A stretch of DNA of 64,000 nucleotides from Ascarosepion bandense (GCA_037127315.1 JBBBDQ010000350.1:5946001-6010000), one strand, 5' to 3'. Numbered from the stretch's first letter, positions 19,830 to 31,467 are shown. The notes: generated from the letters alone by a model not told the origin. Translations and numbers: made by a program.

Positions 19830-20454
19830 TCAAGCAACGGAGTTATGTTGAGAAAAACACACATAGCCGGTGTATTTGATGACCCATGGTTTCTCAGAAG
19901 AGCTGATATTGATTCAGGACTTGGATAAAATGAATTCTTTTTTAAAATGGAGTCACTGAATCTACAATAAAATCAGAATCACGCAGCTCGCCGTCTGCAC
20001 TTTTTTCTTTCTTTTTTTTCTTGTCATCATCATTGTCGCTTTTGTTGCTGTTCTTTTTCTATGCTATTTTCAAAATGTAAAGTAGACACAAATCTTTTAA
20101 TTGAAGAAAACGGATTCAACAAAATTTAGAGAATAAAATAAAACAAATATTTTATTTATTTTCTCTCCGCCTCTTTTTAATCTCTTTTAATAAAAACTGG
20201 CATCTTATTCACTCGCTGTTTTTACTGATTGCTCTAAGCAAGGAAGAAACACAGGCTTTCTTTTAGATCACGTGACACTTGATGAACATTCAATCAGTCT
20301 TGCACGCTAACCATTACCCCTGCAAAGAAAAAATTCATCTCAATTTCTCACTTGTTTCCCATCGTGTTAACAATATTTTCGACTATATTAGCTTTAGTTT
20401 GTTGCATATGTTAATAAATTCATATGCAGATTTGTTAGTTATAATTTGATTTAA
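19830..20454. other. Unassigned stretch
   Basis: T-rich with no recognised repeat or gene. Confidence 0.5.
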
Positions 20455-21098
20455 GAAATTGCAGAAAGGGTTGAGCATAAACCCCAAGAAAACTGAATGC
20501 GTGGTCATCAGTAAAAAGAGGAGACCAATATGACAACTGCAAGTTGGAGAATCTAAAATAAAATAAGTACAAAAATTCAAACACTTGGGAAATGTTTTGA
20601 CAGAGGATGGAAAATGCGACACGGAGATCCAAAGACGCATTGGCATGGCCAAAAACGCATTTCAGAAGCTAACCAGAGTACTGAAAGACAGGAAAATCTC
20701 ATTCGAAACAAACAAAAGAGTGCTGGATTGCTACGTGATATCTGTCCTTCTGTATGGAAGTGAATGCTGGACGATCTCATCAAAGATGAAGGAGAGGCTT
20801 GAGATAGCAGCAATGAGAAGAAAACTTAAAATAAATATCAGGAAGAGACAAATGGGGTTCCTGGGACACGTAATGAGGAAGGCCTGGAGAAATTGATACT
20901 CACAGGTCGGATAAATAAAAGAAGAGACAGAGGAAAGCAGCACGAGAAGTAGTTGTTAGGTCTGAGCAAATGGTTGACGGAGCGGGGCTTGCAAGAGATA
21001 CCAAGATAAAGATTACTGAGAGCGACGAGAGACAGAGCCAAGTGGAAGTCCATGATCGCCTACGTCCTGAAGGGACACGGCACATGAAGAAGAAGAAG
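20455..21098 (+). mobile_element. RTE LINE, C-terminal region and 3' end
   Basis: Frame 20585-20896: LTEDGKCDTEIQRRIGMAKN, AFQKLTRVLKDRKISFETNK, YGSECWTISSKMKERLE, then IRKRQMGFLGHVMRK. Ends at gaagggacacggcacatg plus (AAG)n. The part encoding WFYKRMLRISWTEHVSNDEV is deleted relative to 53919-54344. Confidence 0.85.
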
Positions 21099-21581
21099 AA
21101 AAAGGATATTACATGGTTGTTTGTTGGTTAATTTTGCTTAGCCGCATATCAACCACTTTGGGTTATTTAATGCCGAAATCTAAATAAACTGAACACAATT
21201 TTATGGCTTCAATTAAATATATTTTGAACGCCATTATATGCCTTCAACTACAGACTAAACGTAACGCTAGTCATTTAACTGTTTTGTTGGTCTTCTTATA
21301 TAAAAACATATTGCTGGTATTTTTACTATTTAAATGTATTTTTATACTTTTATAGAGATTTTATTTGAGTTGTTTCCTTATTTGCCCACAACTGGGACCT
21401 TAACAGGTGCTATCACCTTGTGTTAGAGTAGACGTAGTGACAACAGCAATTAAGAGATTAATTAAACGATCCTCAAAACCTCTAATCTCCTGTGAAGAGA
21501 CCTTGCTGCTGAATGTCGTTTATCGTCATACGCAGGACAAAAAAAAACTGGCAAAGGCTGTATTAAACTTGTAATTTATTA
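21099..21581. other. Unassigned stretch
   Basis: No recognised feature. Confidence 0.5.
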
Positions 21582-21605
21582 TCTAAACTTATTTATAACT
21601 AGAAC

Positions 21606-21652
<47 letters not shown>

Positions 21653-21914
21653 GTTACCTATAGACTCCGAAACGGCTGAACCGATTTTCTTGAAAATTTA
21701 CACAGTTATACTATAAGCGTCTGCGAGTGTTCTTAGCTAGGTTTTGTGTCAAGGTATCCCCGATAAATATCGAAAATCGATAATCGAAAAAATCGGGTTA
21801 TAGAAGGAGTGGTCCGATTTTAATCAAATTTGATACACTCATAGACAAAAACATAAGAAACGATATTCAGAAGTTTCAAAGTTGCAGTTCTTACAATAGT
21901 GCAGAAAATCGATA

Positions 21915-21958
<44 letters not shown>

Positions 21959-22342
21959 CAAAATGCTTGTGTGTGTGCCTGTTTATCTGCCTGTATGTGT
22001 GTATTTTATTCAGCCCTTTTGTTTTAGTTTTTGCTTCGGTTTTGGCTCTAAGTAGGTATAATTGTAGATCTTAGTCTCAGCCATGATACCATTTACTCAG
22101 AGGACTTATTTAGCCTTCAAAATTCAGTTTACGACGAAAAAACTTATTTGATATCGATATCAGGAAATCAAACTTTCACTTACATCCATTCATTTTTCTT
22201 TCAGTCTACGGTTTCGCTTTAACTGGAAACAACTATTCCTTTTTAGTTTTTCGTGCCAACGTCCAAAGAGTCTGAGCTCCAGGACCATGGATTAGTTTTA
22301 AAGCTTTCATTACACCCGACGTTGTTCGGGTTATACTGCTAG
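21582..22342 (+). mobile_element. Non-autonomous Helitron, copy 1
   Basis: Begins TCTAAACTTATTTATAA after an A and ends CTATACTGCTAG before a T, the A|TC...CTAG|T rule of Helitrons. A GC-rich hairpin (degenerate here, cccgacgttgttcggg) precedes the end. Contains (TG)n at 21608-21651 and (TA)n at 21918-21955. No Rep/helicase ORF. Four more copies lie in the window. Confidence 0.9.
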
Positions 22343-22477
22343 TTATAATTATTTTTATTTTCTTATTCATCAAATCGGTTACCAAGTCTTTTACAAGAGA
22401 CTTGAAATAAGGGAAGGTTTTTTGTTACATTGAGAAATTTTTATTGGTCTTAGAAATTTTATTTTAGATAGTGAGAG

Positions 22478-22733
22478 AATTCTTGTAGCAAGCTGCATTC
22501 ACCCTCGTCGGGTTGAGCTGCCTTCCTACCCGATAGAGAAAGATTCATTGGGACTTGTTTAAGGGCAGGGTCCAAAGTCCTACCCTGTTATTTAAACCCG
22601 TAACTGGAGGGAAGGGACGAATTATACCTTTCCCAAGGGTACCAGCGCGTAAGTGAGTGCAGGGCATTCAACTGGAATTTGAACTCGGCTCACCGATTTC
22701 TCTTTCCTAGACGATATACACTGCACCACAACG
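22478..22733 (-). mobile_element. SINE family A variant with a different 3' tail
   Basis: Minus-strand head gtgcgttgtggtgcagtgta, B box gagttcaaattccag and the middle are family A. The 3' end instead reads tttggaccctgcccttaaac...cgaggg, not the usual cagtctaccgcag block. Immediately downstream of a 5S-like unit in the same orientation. Confidence 0.7.
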
Positions 22734-22748
22734 CACATCCGTCAGTAA

Positions 22749-22868
22749 ATGCTTACAGCACCTGGTATTCCCAAGCGGTCACCCATCTAAGTACTAACCA
22801 GGCTCAACGTTGCTTAACTTCGGTGATCGAACGGAAACCGGTGTATTCAACGTGATATGACCATAAAC
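22749..22868 (-). rRNA. 5S rRNA-like sequence, full length
   Basis: About 120 nt resembling animal 5S rRNA from gtttatggtcatatcacg to ggtgctgtaagc. It includes the A box (aagttaagcaacgtt), the intermediate element and the C box (ttagtacttagatgggtgacc). It has several substitutions (for instance gttgagcctgg for gtcgggcccgg) and sits directly 5' of a tRNA-derived SINE, so it is more likely a retroposed 5S module or pseudogene than a functional gene. Confidence 0.7.
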
Positions 22869-22984
22869 AGGAGACAATTACTGGCATTCATGTATCATTA
22901 TTATTTTTAATCATCCGAGTACTCACATTGTTATTGGGATTGTAGATGTGTTTGAATCCCACTTATAAATTTTATTTCTAGGGC

Positions 22985-23912
22985 CTTACATTTTGATTGT
23001 TTTTCAAACACTTTTGCTTAGATATTATCAGACGTGATATTAATGTGTTATGTTGTTTTTACGTCTTTTAGTATTATATTGTTGATTTGGCTAATATAGT
23101 GGCAGCTTCATTTAAATTTAACGACCTTCGGTTCTGATATTTTAAGAGTAATTGCGATCAGCTCTAAAAGTTCATGGAAGGGGGAAAGGGATGACAAAAA
23201 GGGATGAATGGCAGCCAAAGAGAAATAACTTTTTCTTTTTTTAATCATATCACCCCGAGCAAGGCGGTAACGCCACTGAAGCGCAGGGGGCTATGTAGGA
23301 GTGAAAAGATTGGAAAAGAGAAAGCCGGAAACCACATCCTAAACAAGGAACAAGGAATGAGCCTCTTCATCTGTTCAATAGACGTGGGTGGAGTGTGAAC
23401 CGGGCGATAGTTTAGTCTATCTACTCCAATTGAAAAAAAAAAAAGAAAAGAGTGAAAAGATTGGAAAAGAGAAAGCCGGTAACCACATCCTAAACAAGGA
23501 ACAAGAGATGAGACTCTTCACCCGTTCAATAGACGTGGGTGGAGTGTGAACTTCTTCTACGAGAATAAAGATTAACGGTTTTTTTTCTATGGGCGGGGAA
23601 TACCTATGGCCAAACAGTAATGTATATGAAAAACAGTTTCAAAATTCAAAATTAAGCTTAAATTCTTACAAGAAATTGATATAAAGAATATGCATACACC
23701 TTGGTTCCCCCTCAGAGTAATATAATTGGCTGGTGTCAGCCATAAATACAGACTAAGGCGCAGACGCCTAGGACTACGCCTATTGAAACGCCTATTGCAT
23801 AAGCATACGCCTAAGTATACTGCATACGACTACCACGACTACTGGTCCATTACGGCTACTTAGTAGATTGTCCTACCCGGTTTGCATTTGCCAAAACCAC
23901 TTAGTTACTTAG

Positions 23913-23975
<63 letters not shown>

Positions 23976-24100
23976 TCTGAGACATATCAGAAATTCAGCT
24001 GAAAATGGAATAACCTGTCAAATATTAGCAAACAGGCAAGTTCAGAACACAATGTTACCTCTTCCGAGTGAAAAAAAAAGCGATTTCTTTGCTTTGTGAA
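22985..24100. repeat. Dispersed repeat, filled copy (paralogue of 32367-32815)
   Basis: Segments 23030-23226, 23546-23668 and 23985-24095 match 32370-32815 in order. The two interruptions here are a SINE B pair and a roughly 315-bp block (23669-23984) with (TA)n at 23920-23971. The base element is non-coding and unidentified. Confidence 0.75.
23228..23545 (-). mobile_element. SINE family B, tandem pair
   Basis: Two family B units separated by an A-rich run (gaaaaaaaaaaaagaaaagag). The tail reads on minus: ccttgctcggggtgatatgat. Inserted between gagaaataact and tcttctacgag; the paralogous site at 32,586 lacks it. Confidence 0.85.
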
Positions 24101-24149
24101 ATTGTTTTTAAAAATCACTTTCTTTTGTCCGGCTAATTTGCTGGCAACT

Positions 24150-25165
24150 TTAGAAATGCTCAGCAACCTTGATATATTTTGGAAAGACAGAAGAGTAACC
24201 AAGAACCTCTACTGGCAGCAAACCGCCTGCGTACGGACAGGAAATGAATTCAGTAGATATACAAAGATAGAAAAGGGTGTAAGACAAGGATGTGTCTTTT
24301 CACCGGATCTATTCAACTTGTGCAGCGAGAATCTTCTGAGGACCCTAGAATTTATGCCAGGATTCGTCATCGGCGCTCACAATCTGAACAACATAAAATA
24401 CGCAGATGATGCAGTGCTGATAGCTGACAGGGTAAAAAAACTACAAGACCCCCTAAAAAGGTAGATGAAGAAAGCTGAAAGAAAAGACGACAAATAAACT
24501 ACAAGAAAACCGAATGTATGGTCATCAGCAAACAGAAAAGTTCAAAATGCGAATTACAGATTTGGGGAAACTAAAATCAAGCAGGTACAAAAATTTAAAT
24601 ACTTGAGAAGTGTTCTAAGGGAAGACGGAAAAATGTGACACAGATCCGAAGGAGAATTGGATTAGCCAAGGACGCATTCCAGAAGCTGAGCAAAGTATTA
24701 AGAGACAGGAAAATTTTGCTAGAAACAAAGAGAGTAAAGGATTACTATATCATGTCTGTTCTTCAATATGGCAGCGAATGCTGGACAATATCATCAAAAA
24801 TGAAGGAAAAACTTGAAGCAACAGAAATGGGGTCCTAGAGAAGGATGCTGCGGATATCATGGATAGGGAATGTGAGCAATGATGAGGTTTTGGAAAGGAT
24901 ACAAACGAAAAGGAAATTCATACTGAGCATCAGTAAAAGACAGCTAAAGTTTCTGTGATGAGGAAGGAAGGCTTGAAGAATCTGATACTCACAGATCAGA
25001 TAGCAGGAAAGAGACACAGGTAAAAGCAACGGATAACATATTTCACGTGCCTAGGTAGATGGCGTAACAGAAAGCGTGCTAAGAGCCACCAAGGATAGAG
25101 AGACGTGGAAGCCCATGATCGCCTACGTCCTGAAGCGATATGGCACATAGAAGAAGAAGAGTATT
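24150..25165 (+). mobile_element. RTE LINE, RT core to 3' end
   Basis: Frame 24096-24464 carries NLYWQQTACVRTGNEFSRYT, GVRQGCVFSPDLFNLCSENL and an intact motif C, KYADDAVLIAD. Downstream frames give RRRIGLAKDAFQKLSKVL and YGSECWTISSKMKEKLE. The 3' end at gatatggcacatag is followed by AAG repeats. 5'-truncated with several frameshifts. Confidence 0.88.
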
Positions 25166-25539
25166 TTATCTAATCTATTGGTGTTTATAGTAGGGGTCGG
25201 TACTTATGGCGAAGTCTCAGAGAACTGTAACAGGTTAAAATTCTCACACTGATGCTGGTTAATGTATATGCCATTTTTCTGCATGGGGGATACGGTTGAC
25301 ATCAATTCCAATTTCCCAACCCAACCATTTCTATGTTTAAATTCATTTGACGCTTATGTTGAGCATCTAAATATTAAATGGTTAGTTGTTATCTTGGTGT
25401 TTTTACAAAAGTGACGTTTGAATTTGTCCCATTCACATGTGCGTGGGAAGGTCTTATTGACAGGTTCTGGTTTTTGAGCAGTTAGGATTAATACTTTCGT
25501 TTCAAAAAGAAGAAATAATACTAACTAATACTACTATTT
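25166..25539. other. Unassigned stretch
   Basis: No recognised feature. Confidence 0.45.
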
Positions 25540-26374
25540 TTTACAATGATTATGGGAACAAAATTATGGGAACAAGAACAGCAGACAAGAAATGGTACCG
25601 CCACAAACCAAAGAATGTGGTCGAAAACGGCCAGGTCAAGATCAGGGATTGCAAAACCTAACCAGATGACATCCTTCATGCCATCAATCCAGTGATACTG
25701 TAATATAATAATCTGGCCCCACCCGAAGAAGGAAGCTGATACAAGCGGGGGCGTTTTCCGGCCGTTGAAAGGAACGGATGGTTGTTTGACCTTATTTCCG
25801 GTAGTAGCGGAAATGGCCACAAGAGGCAGACAGAACAGGTGTCTCTGAGAATTTACGTAGGCGTCGCGTAGGCGTCGCGTGATCAAGGCAAAACCGGAAG
25901 AAACGAGTCCCCGGTTTTGGAAGATATATAAAGACTGCGAAAAACACAGTCTTGCGAATCAGTTTTGACAGTCTCCAGAAGTCGACAGTAGAAGATAAGT
26001 CGAGTCACAGTCGAAGTCAGAAGTCGAAACAGAGAAGTCGAAGAAGTCAGTCTCGACAGACGAGTCTCGAGAAGTCGAAGAAGAAGATAGACGAGCTAAG
26101 CAGAGAGGTACACTCCCGTCGTCACCCACGTCGACCCTTAGAAGCATTCGTCAACCCATTAGAAAAGCGCTCCCTCAACTCTCTGTCCACTAGGCGACAC
26201 GGTCCAGCGTTCGTTAATAAAAATATTAATATATTTTTATATATATGCGTGTTGGTCTGTTTATTGGTATATAACAATACTATCAACAATGTGAAAATAT
26301 TAGTTTTTTAGTCGGCTGGTATTATTATTATAATTGGTGGAAAATAATATAGAAAAATCAATACCAGTTGTCAT
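25540..26374 (+). mobile_element. Probable LTR of a retrotransposon (solo LTR)
   Basis: Shows LTR-like signals in order: a GC-richer U3-like part, a TATA box in gatatataaagactgcg near 25923, a leader full of gaagtcg and agtcg repeats (25975-26090), a polyadenylation signal in gttaataaaa near 26214, then an AT-rich end. ttggtgactgac at about 26375 resembles the primer-binding region that follows many Gypsy LTRs. The arginine/serine-rich open frame at 25952-26311 is probably a by-product of the repeats. Boundaries are inferred. Confidence 0.4.
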
Positions 26375-26604
26375 TGGTGACTGACAAAATGTAGACATGA
26401 ATAAAGAAAATTAGTATTGACTGTCCCGTAGAACTGATGCAGAAAAGAAGCCTCTTCCAAGCAGCAAGAATAATCCAGAAAGTGTGGAATACTTACGCTC
26501 TTGTGCAAATTAATTGAAACAACTACTTTAGTTTTCTTTCTTTGACCATACGGTCATTTTTAGACCCACTGAAGTGGCAGGGTGTAACAGTTTTCTTTTC
26601 TTTT

Positions 26605-27190
26605 TTCCTTAGATTCTTCTTCTTCTATATGACTTGTCCTTGGTCTTCCACGTCTCCCTATCCCTAGTGGCTCTTAGCACGCTTTCTCCTGTAACATCTC
26701 GCAACCCCTGTCATCCACCTGCTCAGGCCTTTCAAATATGTTATTCGCTGCTTTCCCCTGTCTCTTTCTCCCTCTATCTGGCCTGTAAGTATCAGGTTCT
26801 CCAAGCCCTCTTTCATCATTACATGTCCCAAGAACTTCAATTATTTCTTTCTGATGCTCTATCCTTTCCAATACCTCATCATTGCTCACATGCTCGGTCC
26901 ATGATATCCGCAGCATCTTTCTGGAGAACCACATTTCAGCTGCTTCAATTTTTCCTTCATCTTTGATGATATTGTCCAACATTCACTGCCATATTGAAGA
27001 ATTGAAAACACATAGCATTCTAGTACTCTCTTCTTTTTTTCTAGTGAAAGTTTTCTGTCTTAATACTTTACTCAGCTTCTGCAACGCGTCCTTTGTCATG
27101 CCAATTCACCTTCGGATCTCTGTGTCGCACTTCTGTTAGAACACTTCCCAGGTATTTAAACTTTTGTACCTCCTTGATTTTCGGGGGGTA
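26605..27190 (-). mobile_element. RTE LINE, C-terminal region and 3' end
   Basis: The minus strand ends in (AAG)n and encodes KIEAAEMWFSRKMLRISWTE, HVSNDEVLERIEHQKEIIEV and an RRIG..KDALQKLS-like segment upstream. Stops and frameshifts throughout. Confidence 0.85.
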
Positions 27191-27249
27191 TTATGAAATT
27201 TGTTTGGCCTTGAAAAATATTGCGTCATCCGTGACTGCATCAAATGACG

Positions 27250-27532
27250 TCCATACACTATTGTCTCGACAGTTCATTAGTTGACCTACGGCCATTGTCT
27301 ACGATGGGCGATACTCCAAGGAAGCATGCGAAAATTGTAAAACTGCACGAACACACTGGTAAGCTTTACAGAGAAATCAGGGATATTGTTAGTGTCAGTC
27401 TTTTAACTGTCAGGCGAAGGAACCAAAATATATCTATACACAGGAAGTTAAAAAGAATTTTTATAACATATTTGAATAATTTTTTGTTTTGGATTCTTGC
27501 TGATGAAACGAGAGTTTTCTCATTGAAATAGC
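27250..27532 (+). pseudogene. Tc1-like transposase fragment, internally deleted
   Basis: Frame: RKHAKIVKLHEHTGKLYREI, RDIVSVSLLTVRRRNQN (first helix-turn-helix), then NNFLFWILADETRVFSL, resembling the W...FSDE(S/T)RF catalytic segment. The region between is missing. A different family from 18290-18560. Confidence 0.6.
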
Positions 27533-27577
27533 TATTCAATTAAATGTAATTTTCAGAATTTCTATATATATATATAA

Positions 27578-27752
27578 TTTATTAGTCATCCACATACAAG
27601 CCTGTTTCGCTGTATCTTAACTCCTCAGTGTGGCTAGACACATCCACTTCCTTCTAGCCGGGATCGAAACTCGACCGATTTGGTGTCAGCCGGAGTCGCT
27701 GCTCCCTAAGCCATAGGCGCATTGAATCGGAGAAGGGATATTTTAACGTGTT
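27578..27752 (-). mobile_element. Hammerhead-SINE
   Basis: Minus strand: head with A box tggcttagggagcagcg, B box gagtttcgatcccgg, then a hammerhead and gatgactaataaa running into TA-rich sequence. Same subfamily as 5958 and 6250. Confidence 0.8.
27590..27633 (-). ncRNA. Hammerhead ribozyme (SINE-borne), stem II weakened
   Basis: Stem I CCACA/TGTGG; core CTGAGGA; GAAA; stem III ACAG.../..TTGT; triplet GTA. Stem II (GTTAAGATACAGC) has lost half of its pairing. Confidence 0.6.
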
Positions 27753-28033
27753 ATATATATAGTAAGTCCAATCCCATCCCTTCCCACCCCTTAGACCTCC
27801 CTACTCTGCTCCTCTAAAAAATCCAAAGGATAAAGTCTAGTCGCATGATCATAAAATTTACACCCTGTCTGCTAATGTTAAATCTGTCTACAAAATTCCA
27901 GGACACTCATTAATCAACTATATTCACTACCCACACAACTTTCTTCAAAATTCAAACAATTCACAAGACTTATTCCCTTATCACTAACCCCACCAATATT
28001 CCACACACAACTCACCAAATATAAGAAAAGAGG

Positions 28034-28077
<44 letters not shown>
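28034..28077. repeat. (TA)n microsatellite
   Basis: Pure ta run at the inversion junction. Confidence 0.98.
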
Positions 28078-28080
<3 letters not shown>

Positions 28081-28119
28081 GTTTTAGAACATGTACATAA
28101 TTTTTTCTATATATGTCCT

Positions 28120-28178
28120 CTTCTCTACAATCATATAGTTGTTTCAGTGTTTGGACTCAAACACATCATCGGGAGAAG
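28120..28178 (-). ncRNA. Hammerhead-like ribozyme, second in the Penelope 3' region
   Basis: Stem I CTTCTC/GAGAAG, 6 perfect pairs; core CCGATGA (U4 changed to C); stem II GTGTTTG-AGTC-CAAACAC; GAAA; stem III ACAA...TTGT; triplet GTA. All stems are intact, but the U4 change probably lowers or abolishes activity. Confidence 0.65.
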
Positions 28179-28333
28179 TCTCTGTAATATATATATATAT
28201 ATATTACAGAGAAAAATTATTTGCAACGTCCAAAACATTAATTTAATCCAGTGCTCGATATATATATAATATATAGAGCTGTGGATATTTATTATAAATT
28301 ATATTTTAGAACATGTACAAATTTTTTATATAT

Positions 28334-28386
28334 CCACAAGTCGTACATTTGTTTCAACATTGGAACTACAATGTCTCATCAGGTGG
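28334..28386 (-). ncRNA. Hammerhead ribozyme with deleted cleavage site
   Basis: Same family as 4795-4850: CTGATGA, stem II GACATTG...CAATGTT, GAAA. Two bases are missing at the cleavage triplet (ccac directly followed by aag on + instead of ccactaca), so it is predicted dead. Confidence 0.7.
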
Positions 28387-29884
28387 TATGGGCAGGAATG
28401 GAAAACCTCTTTTCTTATATTTGGTGACTTTATCCTTTGGATTTTTTAGAGGAGCAGAGTAGGGAGGTCTAAGGGGTGGGAAAGGATGGGATTGGACTTA
28501 CTACTTATTTGTACAACTATAGAATATTTTTGTATTTAAGTACAGTTTTTATAATTAATCCAATTTTGTATATTTAACCTTAATTTTGGATTTAGGAAAT
28601 CGATTTTTTCTATGAAATTTTAAATTTTAAATTAGATCCCAGTTTGTGGTGTGTAATAGGTAAGATTTAATGTAAGAGGTAAAATTTAATGTTAGTATTT
28701 AAGGTAATAGGTAAATAGGTAATAGGTATGTTTGTATTTACGGTAATAGGTAAAATTTAATGTGTGTATTTAAGCACAGTTTTTATAATTAGTCTAATTT
28801 TGTATATTTAACCTTACTTTTGAATTTAAAAAATCGATTTTTTCTATTATTTTTTTTATTTTTTTAAATTTTAAATCAGATCACGGTTTGTGGTGTGTGT
28901 AAGAGTGTTGTTAGTACTATGAAGGTGTATCATTTCTAGGGGGTCCTAGCTCTGGCTTTTGTAGTGTTTTTTAGCATGATTGTAAGGTTAGTTCTTTAAT
29001 GTGCTTGCAGTTTACAGTGGTTTCATGCCTCTGGTTTAAAAGCTTGTTGATATTCATATATTTAATGATTTCATTTTTTTCTTGAAGACAAAGGAAACAT
29101 GGTTCCTTTATTGATTTAGCTGTTCTTGCTTGTTTGAGGATTTTTCATTTAACTTTAGGTGTTTTATTTTTGTCTTTTAACTTCCAAAAGTATTTGGAGA
29201 GAGTCGTCATATTTTGTTTTTCTTTGTTATTGAAGGATGAGAGGTGATTGTAAAATCGCTTTTTAAATATGTTCATGGTGTTTCCGATATATGTCCCAGC
29301 TTGAAGTTAACTGACTGATTAAAAGGAGGGTTATACCATATGATTTTCCTGTTTCTATTTTTGCTTTTTGAGCTCTTGAATTTTTCCACAAAGTTAATTT
29401 TTGATGATTGATATCCGCTTTCTTTAAGGATTCTGTCGTAAATTACCTTGTGTTTATCAAATATTTCTTTATTTGAGGAGTGTGTGTTAATGCGGCGTTC
29501 CACTGATGATGGGATATGCTTGATAATGGATGGTGGGTGATTAGAATTGGGGTTTATATAGATTGGGTTAGCATTATTTTTCATGTAATGTTGGAAAGTG
29601 TTCGATACTAAGTCTAATGTTATGTCTACGAAGTCAACTTACTTGATATTAGGGTTAATTACTACATTAAGACCAAAGGATTTAAAGACTTTATGGATTC
29701 ATTTTCTAGTTTTATCAACCTTACCTTTAGTAGATTTATTTATTATCTTGAATCCGTCATCTCTATAGAGTCCTATATTGTTAGCGTTCATTTCTTTACA
29801 CGCCTTGAGGTTGTACAATAGGAATTAGTATGTATTCTTTAGGGCCAAATCCGAAAATGAATCTCCATTCTGATTGACCAAAAG

Positions 29885-30164
29885 AAACACACACGTAAAT
29901 TTTATATCTTCTTACATACATACACAGCAAACCAAAGGTTTTTGTCATTTAAATGTAAATCATCTGCACAACCAACAGCAACATTGCCTGATGATGAGAA
30001 TCTATCTCGAAACATAGAAATTTCCGTGTCGCAATGTACAATTAATTCATAACTATATAATTATATTAAGCTCCATAATACTCATTATATTGAGCAATGT
30101 CCATAATAAAATAAATGCCAGAGCACTCAAAATAATAAAACCTTGAGTCTTCTTCGCCTGGAAT

Positions 30165-30166
<2 letters not shown>
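29885..30166 (+). mobile_element. Hammerhead-bearing repeat (Penelope-like, non-coding)
   Basis: Contains a well-formed hammerhead (29982-30036) and runs into TA/TG microsatellites at 30167. No ORF. Element boundaries not defined. Confidence 0.45.
29982..30036 (+). ncRNA. Hammerhead ribozyme
   Basis: Stem I CATTGC/GCAATG, 6 perfect pairs; core CTGATGA; stem II GAGA-ATCTA-TCTC (with one extra U); GAAA; stem III ACA...TGT; cleavage triplet GTC at 30028-30030. All core positions are consensus; predicted active. Confidence 0.85.
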
Positions 30167-30234
<68 letters not shown>

Positions 30235-30235
30235 A
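30167..30235. repeat. (TA)n(TG)n(TA)n microsatellite
   Basis: ta, then tg (30179-30213), then ta units. Confidence 0.98.
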
Positions 30236-30825
30236 ACAGAGAGAGAAAGAGAGAGGGGAGAGAATGAGAGAGTGAAATAAGGAGTTTATAGAGTGAAAAA
30301 CATGTAGTATTGATTTCTCACAATTTCTATTTGTTCTTGTGTATGTTATCTTGATGGCATTATGTTGATCAACTTTCTATTAACCTGGCTATCATCATTG
30401 TCACCATTGTTATAATTATTTTCCCTTTTATGGTCATCTTTTGAAATACTATGACTTTCGCTGTTGTCACCGTTTTAATTTCACCTGTTATTGTGATCCC
30501 CAGAGCCGCTCAAGTTATTCATAACATCGCCTTTGAGTTAAGGACAGTTATTTTTTTAATCCCATTGTTAAGGTGTCAGTCACGTGGTAGCGTACATGTT
30601 AATGATCAACATCTCGGTGAAAACGCAGAAAGTTGTTTGTTGATGGCTTTTAGCCAATCAGCGCGAAGCATTAATTAAAACACAATAATGTCATAATTTT
30701 TCGTGACATTTGCTTTTTTTTGCGAACTGCAAGGGAAATGTCACGAACGTGAATTAGACACCATGAAAGACAGGAAATAATAGATCACTTTTTGCATCAT
30801 TCCCAACATAATGTTCATTTTCAGA

Positions 30826-30867
<42 letters not shown>

Positions 30868-31441
30868 TAAATACTAAAAGTAATAGAAGCTCAAACAATG
30901 ACTATTGCAATAATAATATGAACAGAAAGACTAAAAGTAAAACTGTTCACCATGGTGATTCAATGACGGCCAAGAAACCAGCCTGATTTGCAGCGAACAT
31001 AAAAACGAGAAACAAAAACAGAAAGTGAATATGGCCGTCCAAACTAAGGCTAAGGAATCTTACTTCATAACTACAAAACCTGTGGAACATGACTGGAGAT
31101 AGCGCCACTAGTAACCGGCGTACCGGGCACAGTCCCAAATATTGTTGAAAACTTAAAAGATATACTGAGATTTAAAGAAATCTGTTGTCGCTTAGTCTTC
31201 AATAATCACTGGAGATCTAGCGTAAACATGCAAATCCATGAAATAATAATAGTAATAATACTTTTATGTGACTTTGAAATAGACACAGACGAGAAGAATC
31301 AAAGCTTATCTATCAGACATCTTGACCAGACAAGACAAAAACAGAATGTGGTTTGTTAGAGTAATGTTTCTTGGACGATCTACAAAAAACTATGAAAATA
31401 CAAGCATCTTGAAGTGGTAATCTAAGAAATGGAGAATATAA
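30236..31441. other. Unassigned stretch with an (ATT)n array
   Basis: (att)n at 30827-30866. The rest shows no gene, RNA or known repeat and may be unique host sequence. Confidence 0.45.
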
Positions 31442-31467
31442 TCTAAACTTATTTATAAATGGAACTT

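Larger units (their letters stand above)
27762..29880 (-). mobile_element. Penelope-like element with RT, GIY-YIG remnant and two hammerheads
   Basis: Minus-strand order: RT motif C in GLYRDDGFKII (29741-29773), VDFVDITLDL, SNHPPSIIKHIPSSVERRIN, then RNRKIIWYNPPFNQSVNFKL (29273-29584 frame), then TYIGNTMNIFKKRFYNHLSS and a nuclease tail to about 28950. Two stops lie in the RT part, and the GIY half is deleted. The 3' UTR (28950-28400) is followed by two hammerheads. An inverted copy of 3' UTR sequence (27762-27850 against 28424-28503) closes the element, as in Penelope copies with inverted pLTRs. 5'-truncated. Confidence 0.88.

Noticed and set aside
22749..22868. Functional 5S rRNA gene
   Set aside because: Several substitutions, a single copy and direct linkage to a SINE make a retroposed module or pseudogene more likely. 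Kept as 5S-like only.
25952..26311. Possible SR-type (arginine/serine-rich) protein
   Set aside because: The RS content comes from agtcg/gaagtcg repeats in what looks like an LTR leader. No RNA-recognition motif and no exon structure.
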